DNA of 64,000 nt from Bacillota bacterium (GTDB taxonomy: Bacteria > Bacillota > Clostridia > Peptostreptococcales > Anaerovoracaceae), in assembly GCA_017522185.1 (NCBI GenBank), contig JAFWZZ010000001.1, positions 1 to 64,000 on the forward strand. The letters are read 5' to 3'. The notes below the pieces were generated by a model. It saw only the letters and a list, made by a program, of their open reading frames with translations. It was not told where the DNA came from and ran no database searches. Below are positions 29,173 through 38,300 of this stretch, piece by piece. The translations under genes were made by a program, and so were the position numbers. Each line of letters begins with the position of its first letter. Position 1 is the stretch's first letter.

Positions 29173-30117
29173 TTACTTAAACTGTCTGGAGGCTTTCATC
29201 TGTACAATCAATCTGCGATAAAACTTTTCAACCGCGCTTCCTCTGATTTCTTCTGGGTAGTCAAAGAACCCTTTGCCCGTCTTAATGCCATAGTGTCCCT
29301 CTTCGACAAGGGCATGCATGGTTTCTGACGGTTTTGTCTCCGCACACAGGTTTGGAAAGAAATTGGATTCTGCTGCATACCAGATATCTAGACCACCCAT
29401 ATCTGCAACTTCTAACATTCCTGTGGTGGCATTTCTAAAGGCCGGACCATACATCAATGCTCTGTCCACGTCTTCTGCTGAGGCAATACCCTGATCTATC
29501 AAATAAAAGGCTTCTCTTGCCTGGGCATGTAAGAGCCGGTTTGCAACCATACCGGTAACGTCTTTTAATACCTTGACCGGAGCTTTCTCACATCGTACAA
29601 ACAACTCTCTTACAGATTCAAAGTCTTCCTCTGACATGTTTCCAAAGTATGATAATTCAATAATTGGAATCAGGTGTGCAGGATTGTAGCAGTGGGCAAT
29701 CATTACTTTCGTTTTACGTTCTTCAGACACTCGTGCCATCATGTCCCATAGTTTTAAACTGGAAGTATTACTTGCCAGTATCACGTTTTCCCCACAATAC
29801 TGATCCAGTTTTTCAAACAGTTCCTGTTTCAAATCCAGTATTTCCGGAACCGCCTCAATTACGAACTCTACATCGCGAACAGCTTCCTCTAAGTCTGCAA
29901 ATAAAGTAATATGGTCCAGCGTTTTCTGGATATTGTCAACTTCAAAATAGCCCTCTTCCACAAACATTTCCATTTCGGCTTTTATCCGGTCCTTTACTGT
30001 TTCCCTAACCTGATCAAAGGATTCATATAAATGAACGTCCACACCGTGCGAGGCAAAATTATTAGCAATCGAATGTCCCATGGTGCCTGCGCCTAATACC
30101 GCTACTTTTGTAATCAT
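29173..30117 (-). CDS. 3-hydroxyacyl-CoA dehydrogenase-family NAD enzyme
   Basis: About 314 residues. The N-terminal Rossmann motif is 'VAVLGAGTMGHSIANNF', followed by 'VIEAVPEILDLKQ', 'ASNTSSL' and 'AHCYNPAHLIPIIE' with the catalytic His, then the helical dimerisation domain 'VTGMVANRLLHAQAREAF'. The family covers HBD and also carnitine dehydrogenase, lambda-crystallin and relatives acting on free 3-hydroxy acids. Adjacency to a BKACE makes oxidation of a 3-hydroxy acid to the BKACE substrate a natural pairing. GGAGG lies 5 bases before the ATG at 30117; another ATG is adjacent at 30120. First gene of the sigma-54 operon. Confidence 0.88.
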   Translation of the reverse strand: MITKVAVLGAGTMGHSIANNFASHGVDVHLYESFDQVRETVKDRIKAEMEMFVEEGYFEVDNIQKTLDHITLFADLEEAVRDVEFVIEAVPEILDLKQELFEKLDQYCGENVILASNTSSLKLWDMMARVSEERKTKVMIAHCYNPAHLIPIIELSYFGNMSEEDFESVRELFVRCEKAPVKVLKDVTGMVANRLLHAQAREAFYLIDQGIASAEDVDRALMYGPAFRNATTGMLEVADMGGLDIWYAAESNFFPNLCAETKPSETMHALVEEGHYGIKTGKGFFDYPEEIRGSAVEKFYRRLIVQMKASRQFK

Positions 30118-30160
30118 CATGTCCTCCTTTCTATACGTTTCGCCTTTTGCAAATATATAT

Positions 30161-30176
30161 AGCAATCTTTGTGCCA
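30161..30176 (-). promoter_or_regulatory. Sigma-54 (-24/-12) promoter
   Basis: Read leftward: TGGCAC-AAAGA-TTGCT, an exact match to the sigma-54 consensus TGGCAC-N5-TTGCW. It lies ~44 bp upstream of the dehydrogenase start and faces the gene for a sigma-54 activator on the other side. Confidence 0.9.
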
Positions 30177-30209
30177 GCTCTTCCTATATCGTATTTTTTT
30201 GCAACATTC

Positions 30210-30249
30210 TTACCGAAACGGCTTAAAATCTTACCGAAACAGCTTAAAA
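30210..30249. repeat. Tandem 21-bp direct repeat upstream of the sigma-54 promoter
   Basis: TTACCGAAACGGCTTAAAA at 30210-30228 and TTACCGAAACAGCTTAAAA at 30231-30249; one mismatch, 21-bp period (two helical turns). They lie 34-73 bp upstream of the -24 element. Candidate binding site of IHF-like or other co-regulator. Confidence 0.75.
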
Positions 30250-30311
30250 GCAGAAGATTTCTTTTTTCAATTCTTGTTGTTTCCATCGAGCATTGTGTTG
30301 CAGTGCGAATC

Positions 30312-30358
30312 TTTGTCTAACTCTTTTTGACAAAAGTGTCTAACTCTTTAGACACTTT
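30312..30358. promoter_or_regulatory. Enhancer (UAS) dyads for the sigma-54 activator
   Basis: Two overlapping dyads sharing 'TAACTCTTT' as centre: TTTGTC-N11-GACAAA (30312-30334) and AAAGTGTC-N10-GACACTTT (30333-30358). They lie about 135-180 bp upstream of the -24 element, the usual enhancer range. Further TTTGACAC half-sites follow to ~30376, reaching the activator's own promoter, which suggests autoregulation. Confidence 0.75.
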
Positions 30359-30370
30359 GACACATTTCTT

Positions 30371-30398
30371 TTGACACTTGAGACAAAGTTATTATACA
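30371..30398 (+). promoter_or_regulatory. Sigma-A promoter of the activator gene
   Basis: TTGACA (30371-30376), 16-bp spacer, TATACA (30393-30398). The -35 overlaps one of the TTTGACAC half-sites. Confidence 0.6.
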
Positions 30399-30445
30399 CT
30401 TGTGTTAGCTTTCTCAATGAAACGAATAGGAGCGTATTATTCATT

Positions 30446-31867
30446 ATGAAGACAGATAATCTATTAAACCTCGCATTAGAGACAATCTCCAACTTTGTTG
30501 TTATCGATGCAAGCGAGACAATTGTGTATATGAATCAGGTCTATTCAGATATGTTGGGAATTTCTTTGTCTAAAATTATCGGAAAAAAAGTTACAGACAT
30601 CATTCCTGGAACGCGGCTTCCTATTATTCTCCAGACAGAGAAAGAGGAACTCGGCGACATCATGGAATTCTATCACCACGGTCTGAAACGAAAGATTAAA
30701 CTGATTTGTAACCGCATGCCAATTTTTGAACATGGAAAAGTTATCGGCGCCTGTGCCATGACATTGCTCCAGGAAATGGACGAAATCAACCATCTGTATG
30801 AAGAGTTAGATTATCTTAGAAGCAAAAATCAAGAGTATCGAAATTTGCTGGAATCTTTGCAAGAAGACCCCCTTAAGAAAATTGTCGGTAGTTCCGATAC
30901 AATTACAGAATTAAAGAAGAATATTGAGTTGTTTTCTCCTTCAAATCTGTCCGTTTTACTGACAGGGGAAACTGGTGTAGGAAAGGAAGTCTTTGCCAGT
31001 GCTATTCATCAATTAAGTAATCGAAATACACATCCATTTGTCAAAATTAATTGCGCTGCGATTCCTAAGGATTTGCTGGAGTCAGAACTTTTTGGTTATG
31101 AAGGCGGTGCCTTTACCGGCGCATTGAAGAATGGAAAACCCGGAAAATTTGAATTAGCCAATAATGGAACCTTGCTTTTAGATGAAATTGGTGATATGCC
31201 TGTTACATTACAAACCAAGCTCCTTCGTGTTTTGCAAGAAGGCGAAGTAGAAAGAGTTGGTGGCACTTCTCCAATTAAAATTAATGTTCGTCTTATCTGC
31301 TCCACAAACATTAATATTAAAGAAAAAATCCAGCTTGGTGAGTTCCGGGAAGATTTATACTATAGAATAAATACTGTGGAACTATACATACCACCTTTAA
31401 GAGAGCGTATTGAAGATATTCCTGCCTTAGCAAAATTCTTCGTACAGCGTAACAACGATGAAAACGGTCTGAATACAAAAGGTATCAGCAAAAGTGTACT
31501 GAATCTGTTTCAGCAATATCGCTGGCCTGGTAATATTAGAGAATTAAAACACGTAATTGATCGGTTATCGTTTCTGCACCCTTATGATATCATTACAGAT
31601 GAACACTGTGGTTTCTTGAAAGAACGAATCATGTTGCAGACTCAAAACAGCCAGGGCAAATCTTCTACGGTACAACCAGCAGAACCTTTATCTTCTGATC
31701 AAACATCGGATATTTACGCTAACATCGATTTTGCGGAAATTGAGATTTTAAAAGAAGCTCTCGAAAAGGCCGGAGGCAATCGAAAAAAAGCGGCAGAACT
31801 ACTTGGAATCAGTCGTGCCACTTTTTATAACAAAGCAAAAAAACATCAACTTTTCGACAAAAAATAA
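30446..31867 (+). CDS. Sigma-54-dependent activator with PAS sensor domain
   Basis: About 473 residues. An N-terminal PAS domain (~10-110, 'VVIDASETIVYMNQVYSDML') is followed by a short coiled linker, then the AAA+ domain: Walker A 'LTGETGVGKEVFA', 'ESELFGYEGGAFTGA' (the sigma-54 contact loop), Walker B 'LLLDEIGDMP', and arginine-finger region 'FREDLYYRINTVELYIPPLR'. The C-terminal Fis-type helix-turn-helix is 'NRKKAAELLGISRATFYNKA'. I place the start at 30446 (AGGAG upstream); an upstream ATG at 30371 would fall inside the promoter. Divergent from, and very probably the activator of, the sigma-54 operon. The signal sensed by PAS is unknown. Confidence 0.93.
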   Translation: MKTDNLLNLALETISNFVVIDASETIVYMNQVYSDMLGISLSKIIGKKVTDIIPGTRLPIILQTEKEELGDIMEFYHHGLKRKIKLICNRMPIFEHGKVIGACAMTLLQEMDEINHLYEELDYLRSKNQEYRNLLESLQEDPLKKIVGSSDTITELKKNIELFSPSNLSVLLTGETGVGKEVFASAIHQLSNRNTHPFVKINCAAIPKDLLESELFGYEGGAFTGALKNGKPGKFELANNGTLLLDEIGDMPVTLQTKLLRVLQEGEVERVGGTSPIKINVRLICSTNINIKEKIQLGEFREDLYYRINTVELYIPPLRERIEDIPALAKFFVQRNNDENGLNTKGISKSVLNLFQQYRWPGNIRELKHVIDRLSFLHPYDIITDEHCGFLKERIMLQTQNSQGKSSTVQPAEPLSSDQTSDIYANIDFAEIEILKEALEKAGGNRKKAAELLGISRATFYNKAKKHQLFDKK

Positions 31868-31900
31868 AAAACTAGTCTGCCATCCAGCAGACTAGTTTTT
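31867..31900. terminator. Bidirectional terminator
   Basis: AAAAACTAGTCTGC, loop CATCCA, GCAGACTAGTTTTT: perfect 14-bp stem between the convergent activator and dsdA genes. Confidence 0.9.
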
Positions 31901-33205
31901 CTATTTTCCCATATGATAATAGCTCATCATTTCTTCTTCCGGTACCATGCTGCCGCCGGTCGCCCACAGGATATGGGTCGCGTTCTGCAGCTTGTCCTTC
32001 AGACCGTTTTTGATCAGATAGCCTTCTGCCGATAACACGTGCTGTGGTCCTGTGAAACCCGCACATGCGGATGGCTCGATGAAGATATCTTCTGTATCAG
32101 CCAGCTGTGCCAGGAATGGATACAGCTTGTCGTCTTCGATGGTGAAACAGCCGTCCAGCATGGTTTCCATGATGCTGCCAACCAGTCTGGAAGCGCGTCC
32201 AACAGCCAGTCCGTCTGCTGCGGTCTTGCCATCCAGTCCGATGTCGGAAACAGCAATCTGATCATGCAGACCGGTCATCAGGCCTAAAGTCATACACGGT
32301 GCGTGGGTCGGTTCTGCGAAGAAGATGTGAACATGTTCTCCGAACATCTGCTTCAGGCCGAATGCTACACCGCCAGGTGCGCCGCCTACGCCGCACGGAA
32401 TATATACGAAGACAGGATGGTCTTCGTCGCAGGTAATGAGCTGCCGCTTAAACTGCTCCGCGATACGCTTTGCCGCAACAGAGTAGCCAAGGAACAGATC
32501 GCTGGAGCCTTCGTCATCTACGAAATGACACATCGGATCGTTCGCCGCTTCTTTTCTGCCTTCTGCAACGGCCTTCTGGTAATCATCCGGGTATTCCACC
32601 ACGATGGCACCCTTCTGACGAAGCAGGTCTTTCTTCCACTGTCTCGCATCTGCAGACATATGTACCGTAACCTTGAATCCCAGCTTGGCGCTGATGATGC
32701 CGATGGACAGGCCCAGGTTGCCGGTGGAACCTACGGCTACGGAGTATTCACTGAAGACCTTCTTAAATCTGTCTTCCGTCAACACAGAGTAGTCGTCTTC
32801 CAGAGTCAGCATGCCTCTTTCAATCGCGATCTTTTCTGCCAGTTTCAGCACTTCATAGATGCCGCCGCGGGCTTTGATGGAGCCGGATACAGCCAGGTGG
32901 CTGTCGCACTTCAGGAACAGTCTGCCCGGGATTTCAAAACCGTAATCTTCTTCCAGCTGTTTCTTCATTTTGGTGATTTCCGCCAGCGGAGATTCGATGA
33001 TGCCGTTGTTGGCTATGGTGTCCGGGAATGCCGCCATCAGGTATGGCGCAAAACGGGCAAGTCTTGCCTCTGCGTCCTCGATGTCTTCCATACCGAATGG
33101 AATGTCTGCCTCTTCACCCAGCTTTTCGTTGATCCAGAAGATTTCCTTACAGTCTGCCATGTTCTGCACGGCAGGGAATTCTACCATTAATTTATCAATA
33201 TCCAT
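31901..33205 (-). CDS. dsdA: D-serine ammonia-lyase
   Basis: 434 residues. PLP enzyme converting D-serine to pyruvate and ammonia. The PLP lysine is in '[18 protein letters not shown]' (~116), the glycine-rich phosphate loop is '[12 protein letters not shown]', and '[18 protein letters not shown]' follows. Length and order match DsdA, not threonine deaminase (no C-terminal regulatory domain). Single gene; no dsdC or dsdX neighbour. Its pyruvate product would feed the PFOR encoded at 44444-47980. Confidence 0.93.
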   Translation of the reverse strand: MDIDKLMVEFPAVQNMADCKEIFWINEKLGEEADIPFGMEDIEDAEARLARFAPYLMAAFPDTIANNGIIESPLAEITKMKKQLEEDYGFEIPGRLFLKCDSHLAVSGSIKARGGIYEVLKLAEKIAIERGMLTLEDDYSVLTEDRFKKVFSEYSVAVGSTGNLGLSIGIISAKLGFKVTVHMSADARQWKKDLLRQKGAIVVEYPDDYQKAVAEGRKEAANDPMCHFVDDEGSSDLFLGYSVAAKRIAEQFKRQLITCDEDHPVFVYIPCGVGGAPGGVAFGLKQMFGEHVHIFFAEPTHAPCMTLGLMTGLHDQIAVSDIGLDGKTAADGLAVGRASRLVGSIMETMLDGCFTIEDDKLYPFLAQLADTEDIFIEPSACAGFTGPQHVLSAEGYLIKNGLKDKLQNATHILWATGGSMVPEEEMMSYYHMGK

Positions 33206-33280
33206 GGATGTTCTTCCTCCTCGTTATCGCAAGTTTTTCTTCTCTAAATTCTACACCAAAACCCTTATAAGCCGCAAGGC

Positions 33281-34333
33281 TTAGCCTTCTATTCTGTGCG
33301 CCAGTTTTCCCGCTTTTTCGTCAAGATGTTCCACCGTCAGGATGGATTTCGGGTCATTGGCCGTCTCGACGATGGCGAAATTTCCCGGCAGGATAAAATT
33401 CTTATTAAAATTCATGGCTCCGATGACCTGTTCCGCCACGATGTCCCCGCCGCTGTAGCCGGAAACCACCAGGGCGTAGACTTCCTTCTTTGAAAAGTCA
33501 TGGACACGGAACACAGAAGTCAGCCGGTTGATAAAGGCCGTAATGTTTGCGCTGACCGCATCGTTATAGTTTGGACAGATCATGACCAGCGCATCGCAGT
33601 CCACGATGGCCGGGTATACCTTCTCCGTCATGACCCCGCCGTAGAAACAGCCTCCCTGTTCGCCGAAGTGAAGACAGGTCTCGTACTTGCAGCCCCTGCA
33701 GTCCTGGACGCTGCCGTTCCGCAGGGAAACCTCTACAATGTCATGTTCCCGCGCAAATCCTTCCTTTACCTTCTCCCAAAGAAGCAGGCTGTTGGACGTC
33801 TTTCTGCTGCTGGCATGCACCACCAGGATCTTCTTTCTCTCTTTTTTCTCCGGTCCGGTGAAAGCAAGGACCTTGTTCACCAGGTTTTCCACCTGTTTCT
33901 CATAGGCGCCCATAGTATCGGTTCCCAGGATTTTGCTCATCACATCGAAGTTGCGAAGAGAACCGGTGGCCTCGACCAAAGGCTTTCCCGGGAAGGTACA
34001 TCCCGCCCGGTTTACAGAGAAGACCAGGCGCCGCGCCAGCGCCTTGGTATACAGTTCTCCGCTGCCGTCTACGATAACAGCGGCAACCGCGCCTTCCAGA
34101 CAGTCCGGCGCTTTGCGGAAGTATTCCAGCATACGGTAGTATTCCAGGTTGATGCCGGCCTCTGACAGACAGACCGCGAAGAGCAGTTTCCGTCCTCGCA
34201 GGTCCTTTCGTTCCAGCTCTTCCGTCTTCAGAATATATTCTACATCTTTGCCGGCAAGGACCTTGGACAGAACCTGGTCCATGCGGCTTTCACGTTTGAA
34301 TTCATTACAAAATGGTTTGATCACCGTTAACAT
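33281..34333 (-). CDS. Flavodoxin-fold NAD(P)H-dependent reductase with extra N-terminal domain
   Basis: 350 residues. Residues ~165-350 form a flavodoxin-like FMN-reductase domain ('KKILVVHASSRKTSNSLLLW', 'CDALVMICPNYNDAVSANI'), with a cysteine cluster 'CRGCKYETCLHFGEQGGC' like the iron-sulfur flavoproteins (Isf). Residues 1-160 match nothing I recognise and include 'DCLEGAVAAVIVDGSGELYT' and 'AGCTFPGKPLVEATGSLRNF', perhaps a degenerate first copy of the same fold. Last gene of the operon with the MDH-like gene and the large fusion. Confidence 0.7.
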   Translation of the reverse strand: MLTVIKPFCNEFKRESRMDQVLSKVLAGKDVEYILKTEELERKDLRGRKLLFAVCLSEAGINLEYYRMLEYFRKAPDCLEGAVAAVIVDGSGELYTKALARRLVFSVNRAGCTFPGKPLVEATGSLRNFDVMSKILGTDTMGAYEKQVENLVNKVLAFTGPEKKERKKILVVHASSRKTSNSLLLWEKVKEGFAREHDIVEVSLRNGSVQDCRGCKYETCLHFGEQGGCFYGGVMTEKVYPAIVDCDALVMICPNYNDAVSANITAFINRLTSVFRVHDFSKKEVYALVVSGYSGGDIVAEQVIGAMNFNKNFILPGNFAIVETANDPKSILTVEHLDEKAGKLAHRIEG

Positions 34334-34346
34334 CTTATCGCCTTCT

Positions 34347-35318
34347 TTACTTTAGATTACACAGGTTGTCATATGCGTTTTTGATGCGGGCATACAGCGC
34401 CTCCGGCAGCTTCAGGTCTTCATAGACCGGGCCGGCAGACGTCATACGGTTTTTGATGCCCAGGAACGCTCCGGTTTCTCCGTCACCAAGGTACAATGAC
34501 CCGTAATGCCAGTCGCCACGGAGGGTCAGCAGGATGGATACTGCCGCAGAAGAAACAGCCGGTGCAATATATGGCTTGTAGCCCAGTTCCCGCACTTCCA
34601 TGTTGGCGTTAACCGTCAGCTCCGTCAGCTCCCGTGACAGGGCTTCATCATAAGCTGAAATACTGTTGGCGATGACCAGATCGCCGCCATGAGGTCCGAA
34701 GGCACGTCCTTCTTCCAGATAGTCTGCAAAGCGTGGGTCCTTTTCCGCATAATAGCAGGCCCTGGCATTCATGACACCCAGGCCGTAGCCCTGAATCTGC
34801 GCAGGATGCAGTCCGGAAGCGTCCAGGAATGCCCTGCAGAGAGGATCCACCGGGTCAGACACAACACACATCAGACCCTGAAAGTCTGCTTTCTTTGCCA
34901 GCGCACCGTAATGGGCGATGATTTCGCGGTTTGCTTCCAGCTGTGCCATGCGGACATCACCCTTGACGCCGATTGGCGGAATTCCTTTGCTGGCGCAGAA
35001 GACCACTACGTCACAGTCAAAGAGCTTCTCCTCTTCAACAGCATACACCTTTGGCATATCCGCCAGTCCGAACGGATAGCGGATTTGGTTCATCTCACGC
35101 TCCAGTCTCTCCACGTTGGCCTTGTTGATGTCACAGATACCGATGCGCTCAATGACGTCACCGCCGAGGAGCTTCAGTCCCAGTAGCACGGTCATTCCTA
35201 CATCGCCTAATGCCAATACGTTGATGCGGTGTTTTTGATTTAATCTTACAGGGCAGCGGTCCAGCTTTTTTACCTGCTGCACCCCTGCCTCTTTCCATAA
35301 TTCTTCGATTTTTCTCAT
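34347..35318 (-). CDS. Lactate/malate dehydrogenase-like NAD-binding protein
   Basis: 323 residues. Rossmann motif 'INVLALGDVGMTVLLGLKLL' with Asp at the end of the second strand ('GICDINKANVERLE'), 'VVSDPVDPLC' corresponding to the 'TNPVD' segment, and 'AFGPHGGDLVI' at the place of the catalytic His. Divergent from true LDH/MDH, so the substrate may differ. It lies 10 bp after the large fusion gene and 13 bp before the flavoprotein gene. Confidence 0.7.
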   Translation of the reverse strand: MRKIEELWKEAGVQQVKKLDRCPVRLNQKHRINVLALGDVGMTVLLGLKLLGGDVIERIGICDINKANVERLEREMNQIRYPFGLADMPKVYAVEEEKLFDCDVVVFCASKGIPPIGVKGDVRMAQLEANREIIAHYGALAKKADFQGLMCVVSDPVDPLCRAFLDASGLHPAQIQGYGLGVMNARACYYAEKDPRFADYLEEGRAFGPHGGDLVIANSISAYDEALSRELTELTVNANMEVRELGYKPYIAPAVSSAAVSILLTLRGDWHYGSLYLGDGETGAFLGIKNRMTSAGPVYEDLKLPEALYARIKNAYDNLCNLK

Positions 35319-35328
35319 AGGTTATTCC

Positions 35329-38300
35329 TTATATTTTCTTCAGTCTACAAAGCTGCTCGATGGCATTTTCCACGTAAACGGAAGGTGCCAGGGTCTTGTC
35401 ATATGCGATGCCTTCACCGTTGTCCGGGATTCTAGGGTTGGAAATCACTTCGCCCAGACGTTTCAGGGTCAGCTTCTTCTCAAAGGTCACCTGGTATTCT
35501 TTTTCCAGAACCCGCAAAATGTCTCGGGCGTTTTCCAGACAGGCCATGGAGTATTCGTAAGCAGACTTCATGCCTTCCTTGCGTATGAATACCGGTGTGG
35601 TATATGGCAGCACCAGGTTGATGCCGGCGTTATCTTCTTTGTCGATGCTATCGCCGCCGATGAACGGATAGCAGTCTCTCTCATTGAGCCAGAACTCCAG
35701 GTTTGGCAGGAAGTAGGCACTTTCCACCTCACGGTCTCTCACCGTCATCAGGTCTCTGCCGTTGCCGGTCAGCACGCCGACGATGATTTCCTTCACGTCA
35801 ACCTTGTTTTCCTTCAGAATCGGGTCGACGATGTTCATGCGGTGTCCCTTGTGCAGCAGGTCGTCGATGAGAATGACCGGACGGTTAAAGGACTTCAGCG
35901 TCTTCGCCTGATTGTCCAATGCAGAATAGTGTTTGGATTCGGCAATATCAAAAGAGTCTATTTTCGCATCGTAGTATTTTTCCGTGTGGAGTGCCTTGGT
36001 TACCGTGTTCGGTACGACCACATCGGCCAGAGTCTTGCCAAACGGTACAGACATATATGGTCCCCTCACGTTGTTCTTATCCGGTTCTGTAGAAACGCCG
36101 TTAAGCTGTGCCACCTTGTTGATAATCTTGTTGTGTACCACGTTCACATGGAAGGACAGGATAATCTGTCCCCGGTAAATGCCGGTCAGCACCCGCACCA
36201 GTTTGTCGTGGGCCTCTTCTATCGCCTTCTGTACTTCCGGATTCTTGTTGAGCGGATTCTTGATAACCGTTTCCACGTCACGGAAGATCATAATCGGCGA
36301 CTTCATGTCCACAGCATATACAGGGTCTTTCCCTTCTTCCGCGATATTAACGAATCCATGTTTCTGCAGGACATCGATGATTTTTCCGTCCATGCCTGCA
36401 GGATCTGCCGGATGGTAAACAGCGTAAGTGAAGTCACGGGCAATGAGCTCTGTCAGCACTTCCGTCAGGGTAATCTGATGCATGCCGGAAATGGTTCTTC
36501 CCTTTCCCGCAAAGAGCATGCCGATGACAGCTACACTGCCGGCCGCGTTTTTGCGGATATGGGCCGCGATTTCCGCGTCCCCGAATTCCTTCAGCAGGTT
36601 TCCGGTTTCCACGCGGTGTGCCGCCGCGAAGGATGCCATCTTCTTCTGGCGCACGCCGGTTTCCGTATACAGGGTCCGCACTTTCGGATTCTTCAGATAA
36701 GATTCCACCTTATCCATATCATAGCCACGGGCAACCAGTTCGTCTTTGATCGGTTCCAGACAGTCTGCGCTGCGGTATTCGTAGCTGCTGATATGCATCT
36801 CTCTGGACTGCATCACATGCTTGTATGCCGGTTCACGGAGATAGAGGTTGCGGTCGTAAATATAGCCTTGTGCAACCGGATCGATTAAGTTAGAAATATC
36901 ACGGTTCAGGTCGATGTTTTCTCTGATGCGAGTGGAACTGATGTCCTCGTAGTATTTTTTCAGCGTCAGGTTGATGACGTCGGCCTCAATCGGATATCGT
37001 TTTTCATCAGGGTTTGCGGCTCTCTGCTCGTTAGATTCACGGGCAAAGACCACATGATTCAGTGTATGGATGGAGTGTTCCTCCGGCACTGCTTTGTAGC
37101 AGGACGCGTTGCGGATTACATCGGATCCAACCGCGATATAGAGGTCTCTTCCATCAAAAGTTTCCTTCAGCATCTTAATATCCGCCGGATTTGCGATGTT
37201 GACCGGACGGTCTTCCGGGAAGATATAAATATCCTCTTCATCTGCCACGGACATGGTCATGATGCGGCGACGCTGGAGTCTCGGCTGGGTCTTCTTGGAC
37301 CAGGAGAACTCATCCAGGGCCAGATAGACTTCGAACCCCATGTTGCGGATGGTGGTCGCAACGGCTTTGTGGCCTAAGCTGAACGGGTCAAATGTGCCCG
37401 GATAGAAGGCCGCTTTCTTCTTGTCTGCGAAGACAAAGTCACCGCATTCTGCCTGATGCTGACAGATATACCGGTACAGGTTATTCAGCACCGCTGCGTT
37501 GTTATAGAAGCTCAGGTCGTGTTCCTTCTTATCGAAGAGCAGGGTCATCAGCTTCTTATGGCAGCGGGTAAACAGCTTGGTCTTCTCTTCCATGGACAGG
37601 ATGCTGCTGCCGAAGAAATGGCTGCCCAGCGTCCAGAAAGCTTCCTGTTCACATACTTTATTGTATCCGGCATAGGCCTTCAGCAGCATGTTCAGGACGC
37701 GGAAGTGTCTCGCCTCATAATCCTCTTCCGGCTCGTCGAATCTGCCTTTGTAAGAAGGATAGTGTTCCAGCATGACACCCAGGGTATTGATGGCGGAAGA
37801 CGCCGCCGTCTCGTTGTCAGAGGACATGATCTTTGCCAGCTCATCGATAGATTCCTCCATAACCGCAGGTGACAGATAGAGCATAATGATGCCCAGATAG
37901 TCCGGCACGTATTTGGAGAACTGGTAGTCTCCCAGCTCCAGCCCGTTTACCAGTTCCACGGTAATTTCGTTACGCTGCTCTTCTGCCATTTTTTCGATGA
38001 TGGATAGCAGGCCTGCGCCGGCTGCCTTACGGACGGTTACCGTCTCGCTGACCTTCAGCAGGTTGGCCAGATGTGTGCCCACATGGAGCATCTTACCGTG
38101 ATCGTCCTTACCGCTGACGTGACGCAGCATAAAGGAAATGTTCGTCACCTTCTGAATCCAGGATGTTCCCGTCTTCAGGTTGTCCAGGAACATGGATGCC
38201 AGACTCTGATCAAAGGTTTCGTCGGAGATTCCCATCAGCTGACGGAGATCCTCGTCATACCGCTCGTCGCTGTAATCGTCGAAATAGATGCGGGACGCGT

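Noticed and set aside
35842-36888. Plus-strand 348-codon frame inside the giant fusion gene
   Set aside because: Antisense shadow; His/Val/Arg-rich composition typical of reverse-frame reading, no ribosome site.
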